From Streptomyces griseoincarnatus (GTDB lineage Bacteria > Actinomycetota > Actinomycetes > Streptomycetales > Streptomycetaceae): a stretch of 64,000 nt of DNA. Made by a program: the position numbers and the translations under genes. The stretch's first letter is position 1. Each line of letters opens with the position of its first letter. Positions 53,786 to 61,491 of the stretch are shown here, piece after piece. Under the pieces are notes generated by a model. The model was not told the origin of the DNA, searched no databases, and was given only the letters and a program-made list of their open reading frames with translations. The stretch is from NCBI GenBank assembly GCA_014649575.1, contig BMTH01000005.1:124001-188000 (forward strand). Direction: 5' to 3'.

Positions 53786-54952
53786 GTGCCGGTGCCTTGT
53801 CCGCGCGGCCCGACGGGGGGTCCGCGGGCGGGGACCGTCTCAGGGGACGGGGGCACGACGTGGGCGGGGTGCGGGGTGGGTTCAGGAACGACGGACAGGG
53901 CGTCCGCGGGCGCGGACGCGGACGGCGAGAGACGGACGGGGCCCGACGCGGCGGGTGTGGTGGTGCTGGGCGCGTGCGCGGCCTGGCCCCTGATCACGGC
54001 GGCGGCCCGTGACGGCCGTCCGGAGGGGATGCTGCTCGCGGTGCTGGCCGTGGCCGCGGGGTACGCGGCGGGCCGGATCGGCGGGGCGCTGCTGCCGGTG
54101 GCCGCGCCCTGCACGGGCGCGCTGGCCGGGATCGGGCTCACGGTGTGGGTCCCCCATCTGGCGCCGGGCCCGCAGATCACCGCGCCGCTCGGACACGCCG
54201 GGGCGACGACCGCCATGGTGATCCTGTCGGCGGGGGCCGCCTCCTGCGCGGCCTGGGCGGCATCCGGGTCCGCCGTCCGTTCGGCGATGCGGCTGCTCGC
54301 GGCGGGCATCGCGGTGACGGCGGCGATGCTGGGTTCGGTCACGGGGTGTGTGGCCGCGGTGGTGGTGCTGGCGGTCTCGCTGGCCGCCGGCCGGGTACGG
54401 CGCCGTGGCGCCGCCCTCGCCGGGCTGGGCGTGATCACCGCCGGGGCGGCCGGGCTGACCTGGGCCGTCGCCGGGAGCGCGGTGCCGGACGGTTTCGCCG
54501 CGTCGCTGGAGGGGCGGCTCACCCCGCACCGGGTGGCGTTGTGGCACGACGCCCTTGACCTGGCCCGTACGCACGCGGGTCTGGGCGTCGGACCGGGACG
54601 CTTCGGCGAGCTGAGCGCTGCGTCCCTCGGGTCGCCGCTGTCCGACGGCAAGCCGCACTCCGCTCCGCTCCAGCTCGCGGCGGAGCAGGGCGTGGTCGGG
54701 GTGCTGCTGCTGACGGCGGCGTTCGGCTGGCTGCTGTACGCCCTGTGGCGCAGTCGGCGCCCGACTCCGGTGGTACTGACCGTGGCCGCCGCCCTGACCG
54801 CGCTGGCGGCCGTCGCCACGGTGGGCAACGCGCTCAGCTTCACGGCGGTGGCGGTCGGCACGGGCTACCTCGCCGGCCTCGCGACTTCCCGCCCCTTCGC
54901 CCTGGACACGGCCCGCCGTGCGGGCGAGGTACGGGGAGGAGCCGTTCGGTGA
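53786..54952 (+). CDS. O-antigen ligase-like (Wzy_C) membrane protein
   Basis: About 388 residues with several hydrophobic helices (AAGVVVLGACAAWPLITAAA, MLLAVLAVAAGYAAGRIGGA, SVTGCVAAVVVLAVSLAAG). The Wzy_C/WaaL loop pattern reads HRVALWHDALDLARTHAGLG, VGPGRFGEL and KPHSAPLQLAAEQGVVGVLL, where the His lies in the expected catalytic loop. Related proteins ligate or polymerise surface glycans. The first 50 residues are Gly/Thr/Asp-rich and non-membrane, so the true start may be later than GTG 53786. It stands alone, divergent from lnt. Confidence 0.75.
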   Translation: MPVPCPRGPTGGPRAGTVSGDGGTTWAGCGVGSGTTDRASAGADADGERRTGPDAAGVVVLGACAAWPLITAAARDGRPEGMLLAVLAVAAGYAAGRIGGALLPVAAPCTGALAGIGLTVWVPHLAPGPQITAPLGHAGATTAMVILSAGAASCAAWAASGSAVRSAMRLLAAGIAVTAAMLGSVTGCVAAVVVLAVSLAAGRVRRRGAALAGLGVITAGAAGLTWAVAGSAVPDGFAASLEGRLTPHRVALWHDALDLARTHAGLGVGPGRFGELSAASLGSPLSDGKPHSAPLQLAAEQGVVGVLLLTAAFGWLLYALWRSRRPTPVVLTVAAALTALAAVATVGNALSFTAVAVGTGYLAGLATSRPFALDTARRAGEVRGGAVR

Positions 54953-55133
54953 AGGGCCGCTCGTGACTTCCTCACGAGCGGCGGGGGCGACGGTTCCGCG
55001 TGCGAGCCGCTCAAGGGCAGCATGCCGCGAGCTGGCCGGGACGCGCGTGGGACGATTCAGTGCCGCGTCTCGGCCCGAGGGGCGACTTCCGCCCCGCCCG
55101 GTGGCGGAACGCCGCGCCCGGAAGCGCGGCCGC

Positions 55134-55676
55134 TCAGACCTTGTCCGGCCTCCTCAGCCGCAGCCGGCCGCGGATGACCCGGACCGCCGCCTCCGCGTCG
55201 TCCACCGTCACGGTGAAGGTGTGGCCGTCGGCGAGACGGAGGACCACACCCTCACCTCGGCGGACGACGACCGCCGTGCCCTTCTCGGGGCGCCAGCGGT
55301 AGCCCCAGCCGCCCCAGTGACGGGGGGTGACGTGCGGGGCGAAGTCGGCGCCGGCGACGTGGGAGAGCGGGATACGGCGGCGGGGCACGCCGATGTGGCC
55401 GCAGCGCACCTCGAGGTGGTCCTCGTCGACCCGCAGCGCGACGTGCACGAAGGCGAGGGTGCCGAACAGCACCAGGAGTCCGGCCGCGATGCAGCCGACG
55501 ACGGCCATGGCGAGCGGCGCGACCCCGGACGTCCACGTGGAGTCGACGGCCAGGGCGATGCCGAGCGCCATGCAGGCGGCGCCGATGAGCGCCAGCAGCC
55601 ACTGGAAGCGGGCGGTGGCGCGACCGGTCCAGACCTCGGAGTACGGGCCGTGCTCACCGGAGCGGTGGTCCCTCAT
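55134..55676 (-). CDS. Hypothetical membrane protein with PH-like domain
   Basis: A 180-residue protein. Two transmembrane helices (FQWLLALIGAACMALGIALA and LAMAVVGCIAAGLLVLFGTL) are followed by a C-terminal cytoplasmic domain with beta-rich character (ALRVDEDHLEVRCGHIGVPR, GTAVVVRRGEGVVLRLADGH). The two-helix plus PH-like layout is common in actinobacteria and has no assigned function. ATG 55676 opens the frame. Confidence 0.72.
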   Translation of the reverse strand: MRDHRSGEHGPYSEVWTGRATARFQWLLALIGAACMALGIALAVDSTWTSGVAPLAMAVVGCIAAGLLVLFGTLAFVHVALRVDEDHLEVRCGHIGVPRRRIPLSHVAGADFAPHVTPRHWGGWGYRWRPEKGTAVVVRRGEGVVLRLADGHTFTVTVDDAEAAVRVIRGRLRLRRPDKV

Positions 55677-55725
55677 GCCTCGAGGTTACTCAGGATCCGC
55701 TCCGTGGGTACGGCCTCGCGGGGCG

Positions 55726-56520
55726 TTACTGAGCCGTCCGGGCGGGGACGGCCGCCTGGAGCAGCCCGCCCTCCGGGTAGGTGAGGGCGGCATCGGGCAG
55801 CCCGCCGGGGCGCCCGCTGAGCAGCACGGTCAGTGTGCCGGTGGCGGGGGCGTCGGGGGCGGGCTGCTCGCCGAGCCGCCGCAGGGCCTGGGCGGCCACC
55901 GCACCGGCGGAGCCGTGCAGGGCGAGCGGCTGCGGTCCGGGGCTCGGCACGGCCGCCCGGATGCGGTCGGCGACCAGCTCGTAGTGGGTGCAGCCGAGGA
56001 CGACGGTGGTCACGTCGTCCGGGGTGAGCGCGGCTGCCGCGGCGACGGCCTCGTCGATCGCCGTGCCGTCCGCGCGCTCCACGGCCTCGGCCAGTCCCGG
56101 GCAGGGCACCTCGGTGACGGTGACGCCCGCGGCGAACCGCTTGATCAGGTCGCGCTGGTAAGGGCTGCCCGTGGTGGCGGGGGTGGCCCAGATGGCGAGC
56201 GGGCCGCCGCCGGCCGCGGCCGGCTTGATGGCGGGGACGGTGCCGACGACCGGCAGGTCGGGCTCGTGGCGGGCGCGCAGGGCGGTGAGGGCGTGCACGG
56301 TGGCGGTGTTGCAGCCGACGATCAGGGCGTCGGGCCGGTGCACCGCGGCCGCCTCGGCGACGGCCAGGGCACGCCGGGTGAGGTCGGCGGGCGTCCTCGG
56401 CCCCCAGGGCATGCCGTCGGGGTCGAGGGAGAGCACCAGATCGGCGTCGGGGCGCAGTCGCCGTACCGCGGCGGTGGCCGCCAGCAGTCCGATTCCGGAG
56501 TCCATGAGCGCGATCTTCAC
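55726..56520 (-). CDS. Aspartate/glutamate racemase family protein (glutamate racemase-like)
   Basis: A 264-residue protein with ALMDSGIGLLAAT, the first catalytic Cys in IVGCNTATVHAL and the second in VVLGCTHYELVADRI, the two-base racemase signature. It interconverts L- and D-glutamate, or possibly aspartate, in the cytoplasm. The start is GTG 56520. It is a candidate for D-Glu supply, but streptomycetes usually carry another murI, so this may be a paralogue. It is divergent from the glycosyltransferase gene, with about 57 bases between starts. Confidence 0.85.
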   Translation of the reverse strand: MKIALMDSGIGLLAATAAVRRLRPDADLVLSLDPDGMPWGPRTPADLTRRALAVAEAAAVHRPDALIVGCNTATVHALTALRARHEPDLPVVGTVPAIKPAAAGGGPLAIWATPATTGSPYQRDLIKRFAAGVTVTEVPCPGLAEAVERADGTAIDEAVAAAAALTPDDVTTVVLGCTHYELVADRIRAAVPSPGPQPLALHGSAGAVAAQALRRLGEQPAPDAPATGTLTVLLSGRPGGLPDAALTYPEGGLLQAAVPARTAQ

Positions 56521-56577
56521 CCGGCCACGATAGACGATGAGCCGCCGCGGGGCCGTGCCGTGGGGCAGACTGCGCAC

Positions 56578-57753
56578 GTGAGCGCCGTCGTGTGGAGTGC
56601 CGCCGTGTCCCTCGCCGCCTGGCTGTGGCTGCTGCTGTTCCAGGGGTGGTTCTGGCGCACGGACGTACGGCTTCCGGTGTCGCGCGATCCGGACGTGTGG
56701 CCGGACGTGTGCGTGGTGGTCCCGGCGCGCGACGAGGCGTCCGTGCTGCCCGCGAGCCTGCCGTCGCTGCTCGCCCAGGACTATCCGGGCCGGGCGGAGA
56801 TCTTCCTCGTCGACGACGGCAGCACGGACGGCACCGGGGACCTCGCCCGGGAGCTGGCGAGGCGGCAGGACGGGCTCGCGCTCACCGTGGTGACGCCCGG
56901 CGAACCGCCGTCCGGGTGGACGGGCAAGCTGTGGGCGGTGCGGCACGGCGTGGAGCTGGCCCGCGCCCGGGACCCCGAGTACCTGCTGCTGACGGACGCC
57001 GACATCGCGCACGCCCCGGACAGTCTGCGGCGGCTGGTGGCGGCGGCCCGGACCGGCGGCTTCGCCCTTGTGTCGCAGATGGCGCGGCTGCGGGTGGAGA
57101 GCCTGTGGGAGCGGCTGGTCGTGCCGGCGTTCGTGTACTTCTTCGCGCAGCTCTACCCGTTCCGCAGGATCACCCGGCCGGGTTCGCGGACGGCCGCCGC
57201 GGCCGGCGGGTGTGTGCTGCTGCGCGCCGACGCCGCCGCGCGGGCGCGGATCCCGGACGCCGTGCGGCACGCCGTGATCGACGACGTGGCCGTGGCCCGC
57301 GCGGTGAAGCGGAGCGGCGGGCGCGTGTGGCTGGGGCTCGCGGACGGCGTGGACAGCGTGCGCCCCTATCCGCGGCTGCGTGATCTGTGGCGCATGGTGT
57401 CGCGGAGCGCGTACGCGCAGTTGCGGCACAGCCCGCTGCTGCTGGTGGGGACGGTCGCCGGGCTGGTGCTGGTGTATCTGGTGCCGCCGGCCGCGGTGGC
57501 CGTGGGCGCGGCGGCGGGGAGCGTGCCGTGCGCGCTGCTGGGTGCGGCGGCGTGGCTGGTGATGACGGGGACGTACGTCCCGATGCTGCGGTACTGCCGG
57601 CAGCCGCTGTGGCTCGCGCCGCTGCTGCCGGTGACCGCGTTCCTCTATCTGCTGATGACGGTGGACTCGGCGGTGCAGCACCGTCGCGGGCGTGGCGCCG
57701 CCTGGAAGGGCCGCACCTACGCCCGTCCGGAGACCGTCGCCGAAGAGGCCTGA
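56578..57753 (+). CDS. Hopene-associated glycosyltransferase-like (HpnB-type, GT2) membrane protein
   Basis: A 391-residue family 2 glycosyltransferase. A leading membrane helix (LAAWLWLLLFQGWFWRTD) precedes PDVCVVVPARDEASVLPASL, LVDDGSTDGTG, PPSGWTGKLWAVRHGVE and LLLTDADIAHAP (DxD-type). HAVIDDVAVARAVKRSGGRV and WRMVSRSAYAQLRHSPLLL follow, then several C-terminal helices. The whole pattern, including a final AAWKGRTYA, matches HpnB. Hopanoid genes are not nearby in this window. The start is GTG 56578. Confidence 0.88.
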   Translation: MSAVVWSAAVSLAAWLWLLLFQGWFWRTDVRLPVSRDPDVWPDVCVVVPARDEASVLPASLPSLLAQDYPGRAEIFLVDDGSTDGTGDLARELARRQDGLALTVVTPGEPPSGWTGKLWAVRHGVELARARDPEYLLLTDADIAHAPDSLRRLVAAARTGGFALVSQMARLRVESLWERLVVPAFVYFFAQLYPFRRITRPGSRTAAAAGGCVLLRADAAARARIPDAVRHAVIDDVAVARAVKRSGGRVWLGLADGVDSVRPYPRLRDLWRMVSRSAYAQLRHSPLLLVGTVAGLVLVYLVPPAAVAVGAAAGSVPCALLGAAAWLVMTGTYVPMLRYCRQPLWLAPLLPVTAFLYLLMTVDSAVQHRRGRGAAWKGRTYARPETVAEEA

Positions 57754-57760
57754 CCGGCCG

Positions 57761-59035
57761 TCACTTGCGGCCGGGCGTCCAGTTCATGCCCCAGCCGTAG
57801 GCGTGGTCGACGGTGCGCTGCGGGCTGACGCCGCGCTCCGGGACCAGGTAGCGGGCCTCGCGCTGGACGACCAGGTCGCCGCCGTTGTTGGTGATGAGCG
57901 CGAGCGCGCACACCGTGGAGGGGACGGTGCACTCGTCGAGGGAGAAGTCGATGGGCGCGCCGTGCTGCGGGCGGAGGGTGACCGTGGCGTGCAGATCGGC
58001 GAAGGAGCGGGCGCCCTCGTAGACGGTGACGAAGACGAGGATGCGCCGGAACTGGTGCTTGTGGTCGAGGTTGACGGTGAGGTTCTCGCCGCTCGCCGAG
58101 GCGCCGGTGCGGTCGTCGCCGTCGAGGTGGATGAACGGCGGCTGGTGCAGCGAGCCGAAGGCGTTGCCCAGGGCCTGGACGACGCCCTTCCTGCCGTCCG
58201 TGAGCTCCCACAGGGCGCACAGGTCGAGGTCGAGGTCGGCGTGCATGGCGACCGGGCGGCCCAGCTTGGCGGCCCAGCCGGAGAACTGCTTGCGGATCTC
58301 CCAGTTGAGGTTGACGTGCAGGGAGCCCGAGGTGCCGCCCTGCTTGGTGAGGGACACGGAGGGCGCCGCCTTGGTGAGCGTCACCTTCGTGAGCTGGACG
58401 GGCGCCGGGGGTGCGGCGGGCGGGAGCGGCGGCTGCGGGACGGTTGCCGCAGGGGCGACGGGCGGGGCGGCCGGGGGCGCGACGGGTGCGGCGGGCGGCG
58501 CGGCGTGCTGCGGTTCGTCCACGGTGATGCCGTAGTCGGTGGCGAGGCCCTCGAGCCCGCTGCTGTAGCCCTGTCCGACGGCGCGGAACTTCCAGGCGCC
58601 CTGGCGGCGGTAGAACTCGCCGAGCACGAAGGCGGTCTCGGTGGTGGCGCCGGTGCTGTCGAAGCGTGCGGCCACGGCGCCGTTCGCGGCGTCCTTCACC
58701 TCGATGGAGAGGTCCGGGACCTGGCCGAAGGTGCCGCCGTCGCTGGAGGCGGCCAGGATGACGGTCTCGATGCCGGGCTCGACGCGCGTGAGGTCGACGA
58801 GCAGGGTGTCGGTGACCCGGCCCCCGTCCTGCCGCTTGCCCTCGTGGCGTACGGCGCCGGACTCGTGGGCCGGCTGGTTGTAGAAGACGAAGTCGGCGTC
58901 GGAGCGGACCTTGCCGCCGGCCAGCAGGAGCGCCGAGGCGTCCGCGTCGGGCACGCCCGGGCCGGAGCGCCAGCCCACGTCGACCCGCAGTGCCGTGGCC
59001 GGCACCGGTGTGTTCGATCCCTTCGGCATGGACAT
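57761..59035 (-). CDS. TerD-family protein with two TerD-like domains
   Basis: A 424-residue protein. The N-terminal TerD domain (about 1-170) has [38 protein letters not shown] and [21 protein letters not shown] Pro/Ala-rich linker (about 178-215) leads to a second domain containing [31 protein letters not shown] and [19 protein letters not shown], whose Asp-rich segments match calcium-binding TerD sites. The layout resembles TerA. Ter proteins respond to stress and tellurite through Ca2+-dependent assemblies; other ter genes are not adjacent. Confidence 0.9.
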   Translation of the reverse strand: MSMPKGSNTPVPATALRVDVGWRSGPGVPDADASALLLAGGKVRSDADFVFYNQPAHESGAVRHEGKRQDGGRVTDTLLVDLTRVEPGIETVILAASSDGGTFGQVPDLSIEVKDAANGAVAARFDSTGATTETAFVLGEFYRRQGAWKFRAVGQGYSSGLEGLATDYGITVDEPQHAAPPAAPVAPPAAPPVAPAATVPQPPLPPAAPPAPVQLTKVTLTKAAPSVSLTKQGGTSGSLHVNLNWEIRKQFSGWAAKLGRPVAMHADLDLDLCALWELTDGRKGVVQALGNAFGSLHQPPFIHLDGDDRTGASASGENLTVNLDHKHQFRRILVFVTVYEGARSFADLHATVTLRPQHGAPIDFSLDECTVPSTVCALALITNNGGDLVVQREARYLVPERGVSPQRTVDHAYGWGMNWTPGRK

Positions 59036-59335
59036 GTCCCGCCCCCATCACAGGTCGCCGCGCCGGGCGAGCCCCGGCATCCGTCGGTGTGCGTCCGCCC
59101 AACCTAATCCCCCGCACGCGGGACGCCCACGCCCGCGGGCGCGAACCACCCGCCGGCCACCCCCGCGACCGCCGGTAACACCCTCGGAACTCGGCCTTTA
59201 CACGAAATCCGCGCGACAGTACGCCCGATTTCCATAAGTTCGCTCGTATTAGGGATCGCCAGTCACCCAGGGCGCGGAAAACAACCCTCTTATCGGTCTC
59301 CCCAACCAGCACATCGTGGGCTTAACTTATGTGCC
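59036..59335. other. Divergent intergenic promoter region
   Basis: The 300 bases between the TerD-like gene and the Pro-rich gene. The half nearest the rightward gene is relatively AT-rich (around 59190-59335), marking promoters, but I cannot name specific boxes. No open frame here looks like a gene. Confidence 0.55.
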
Positions 59336-59773
59336 ATGACCTCCCCCCGCTCCATGTATGGCGGCGGCTACTCCTCCGCTGCCTTCCCGGACACCCCGAT
59401 CTACGACTCGCTCGTGGCCGAGCGGGGCACCCCGCAGATCGCCCCGATCCGGGTCCCCGCCGCGTACGAGGCGCCGGCCAGTCACCTGCCCGCGCTTCCC
59501 TCGGCGTTGCCGGCCCTTCCGGCGGCACCGTCCCAGCCGTCCTACGGCTATCCCCAGCCCGCCACGCCGCAGCCCGCCCCGCTCCAGCAGGCGCACACGG
59601 CGTACATCCCGCAGCAGGCCACCGCGCCGCGCGGCTACCCCGGCCCCCAGCCGCAGCCGCCGCGCCAGCCGCAGCCCGCCGGGTACGAGGCGATGCGCCC
59701 CGCGGCCGCCCCGCGGCCGGCGCCCGCGCCGTACCACGACCCCTACAACAACCAGCAGTACCGGGGGTACTGA
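59336..59773 (+). CDS. Proline/glutamine-rich small protein (DUF6643-like)
   Basis: A 145-residue protein with a conserved N-terminus (MTSPRSMYGGGYSSAAFPDT, PIYDSLVAERGTPQIAPIRV) and a long low-complexity tail of Pro, Gln and Ala ending YNNQQYRGY. It has no signal peptide or membrane helix. I recognise the type as a conserved Streptomyces protein, probably DUF6643, without known function. The disordered tail suggests a scaffold or binding role (speculative). Confidence 0.78.
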   Translation: MTSPRSMYGGGYSSAAFPDTPIYDSLVAERGTPQIAPIRVPAAYEAPASHLPALPSALPALPAAPSQPSYGYPQPATPQPAPLQQAHTAYIPQQATAPRGYPGPQPQPPRQPQPAGYEAMRPAAAPRPAPAPYHDPYNNQQYRGY

Positions 59774-59833
59774 GCGGGCCGAGCCGTGCCGGGAGGGCCC
59801 GGTGCCGTCGTCCGGTGATGGCACGATGGGCCC

Positions 59834-60661
59834 ATGGGGAACGCTCGTGTGCGCTCGATCCACGTTCATCCGGTCAAGGCCTTCCGGAGCCTGCCGCTCC
59901 GGGAGGTCGTCGTGGAGCGCTGGGGTCCGGCCGGTGACCGGCGCTGGACACTGATCGACGACGGGGGAAAGGTCGTCACGCAGCGCCGCCACCCGCGCCT
60001 GGCCCTCGCCGCCGCCGAGCCGCTGCCCGGCGGCGGCGTCGTGCTGTCCGCGCCCGGCCGCGATCCGGTCACCGTGCCCGTGCCGGCGCCGGGCGCGACC
60101 GTCCCGGCGGACGTCTTCGGCGACAAGGTGGAGGTCGTCCCCGCCGAGGACCCGGCCGTGCACGAGTGGTGCAGCGACTTCCTGGACACACCGGTGCGGC
60201 TCGTGCACCTCGACGACCCGGCCGTACGGCGGCCGGTCGACCCCGCGTACGCGCTGCCCGGCGAGACGGTCACGTTCGCCGACGGATACCCGCTGCTGCT
60301 CACCACGACCGCCTCCCTGGACCGGCTCAACTCCCTGGTCGCGCAGGGCGCGCACGCGCACGAGGGCCCGCTGCCGATGAGCCGCTTCCGGCCCAACGTG
60401 GTGATCGGGGGGACGGAGGCGTGGGCGGAGGACGGCTGGACCCGCGTCACCATCGGCGAGATGACGTTCCGGGTCCCCAAGCCGAGCGGACGGTGTGTGG
60501 TCACCACCACCGACCAGGACACCTCCCGGCGCGGACGCGAACCGCTGCACACCCTGGGCCGCCACCGGTCCGTCGGCGGCCGGCTCCTCTTCGGCGTGAA
60601 CCTGGTGCCCCTCTCCCCCGGCACCCTCCGCGTCGGCGATCCGCTGGAGGTCGTGGCCTGA
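59834..60661 (+). CDS. MOSC-domain protein (MOSC-N plus MOSC)
   Basis: A 275-residue protein. The N-terminal MOSC-N domain reads VRSIHVHPVKAFRSLPLREV, GDRRWTLIDDGGKVVTQRRH. The MOSC domain contains PMSRFRPNVVIGGTEAWAED and VPKPSGRCVVTTTDQDTSRR, with the conserved Cys that can bind molybdenum cofactor. Family members (mARC, YiiM-like) reduce N-hydroxylated compounds. ATG 59834 is the natural start. Confidence 0.9.
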   Translation: MGNARVRSIHVHPVKAFRSLPLREVVVERWGPAGDRRWTLIDDGGKVVTQRRHPRLALAAAEPLPGGGVVLSAPGRDPVTVPVPAPGATVPADVFGDKVEVVPAEDPAVHEWCSDFLDTPVRLVHLDDPAVRRPVDPAYALPGETVTFADGYPLLLTTTASLDRLNSLVAQGAHAHEGPLPMSRFRPNVVIGGTEAWAEDGWTRVTIGEMTFRVPKPSGRCVVTTTDQDTSRRGREPLHTLGRHRSVGGRLLFGVNLVPLSPGTLRVGDPLEVVA

Positions 60662-60764
60662 CGCGCGCTCGGACGCACGGCCGCACGACGCGGGAACCCG
60701 GGCCCCCCTCCGGCGCGTTGAACGCCGTGAGGGATCGGTGTGGGACCGGGAGGGGGTGCGTGCC

Positions 60765-61367
60765 GTGCGGGCGGTCAGCGGGCTCTGGCGCTGGCGGCGC
60801 AACCCGCTGCGCCGCCCCACCGACCTCGCGGAGGCGTGGCTGGCGCTCACCGCGCTCCTGCTGGTCACGCTCGCCGCGCCGCTGATCGGCGCCCTGACCG
60901 GAAGCGCCGCGCACGCGTCGCTGCAGCGGTCGGTCCGCGCCCAGCAGCAGTCCCGCCACCTGGTCACGGCCACGGTGGTGCGCGAGCTGGACCCGGCCCC
61001 GGCGACCACGGACCCGGAACTGCTGGGCGGGGACCCGAGTTCCCGCGTCCTGGCCCGCTGGACCGCCCCGGACGGATCCGGGCGGCGGGAGGCCGTGCAG
61101 GCACGCCTGCCGGATCCCCGGCCGGGCGACACGTTCCGCATATGGACCGACGGGCGCGGGGACCGGGTCGCCCGCCCGCTGGAACCGGGCGCCGCGACGG
61201 CGCACGCGGTGCTCGCGGGCGCGGGGGCCGCGCTGCTGGCCGCCGGACTGTTCGAGGCCGGCCGGCGCCTGCTGCTGCTGCGGATGCTCCGCGGCCGGTA
61301 CGCCCGCTGGGACCGCGAGTGGGGCCGCGTGGGCCCGGACTGGGGCAGGGCGGGCGCCGACAGCTGA
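60765..61367 (+). CDS. Rv1733c-family membrane protein (paralogue)
   Basis: About 200 residues. Two transmembrane helices (EAWLALTALLLVTLAAPLIG near the start and AHAVLAGAGAALLAAGLFEA near the end) flank an extracytoplasmic domain with DPSSRVLARWTAPDGSG and GDTFRIWTDGRGDRV. The plan, the leading Arg-rich stretch and the C-terminal RYARWDREW-like tail all match the gene at 5325-5906. GTG 60765 is chosen by comparison with that paralogue and a GGAGG site; GTGs at 60738 and 60756 are alternatives. Function is unknown. Confidence 0.72.
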   Translation: MRAVSGLWRWRRNPLRRPTDLAEAWLALTALLLVTLAAPLIGALTGSAAHASLQRSVRAQQQSRHLVTATVVRELDPAPATTDPELLGGDPSSRVLARWTAPDGSGRREAVQARLPDPRPGDTFRIWTDGRGDRVARPLEPGAATAHAVLAGAGAALLAAGLFEAGRRLLLLRMLRGRYARWDREWGRVGPDWGRAGADS

Positions 61368-61491
61368 CGGCGTTCCGCCTCTGGTCAACTCGCCGCCCCC
61401 GCGCACGCTACGGTGGTCCGGCCGAACCGATCGGCAGCGACTCGGGCGGGAACGGTCCACAGGTACGACGAGGTGGGGGCACGGCAACACC

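Noticed and set aside
50953..54012. 1019-codon plus-strand open frame covering the SDR, Nudix and lnt genes
   Set aside because: It spans three genes supported on the opposite strand and has no repeats or motifs of its own.
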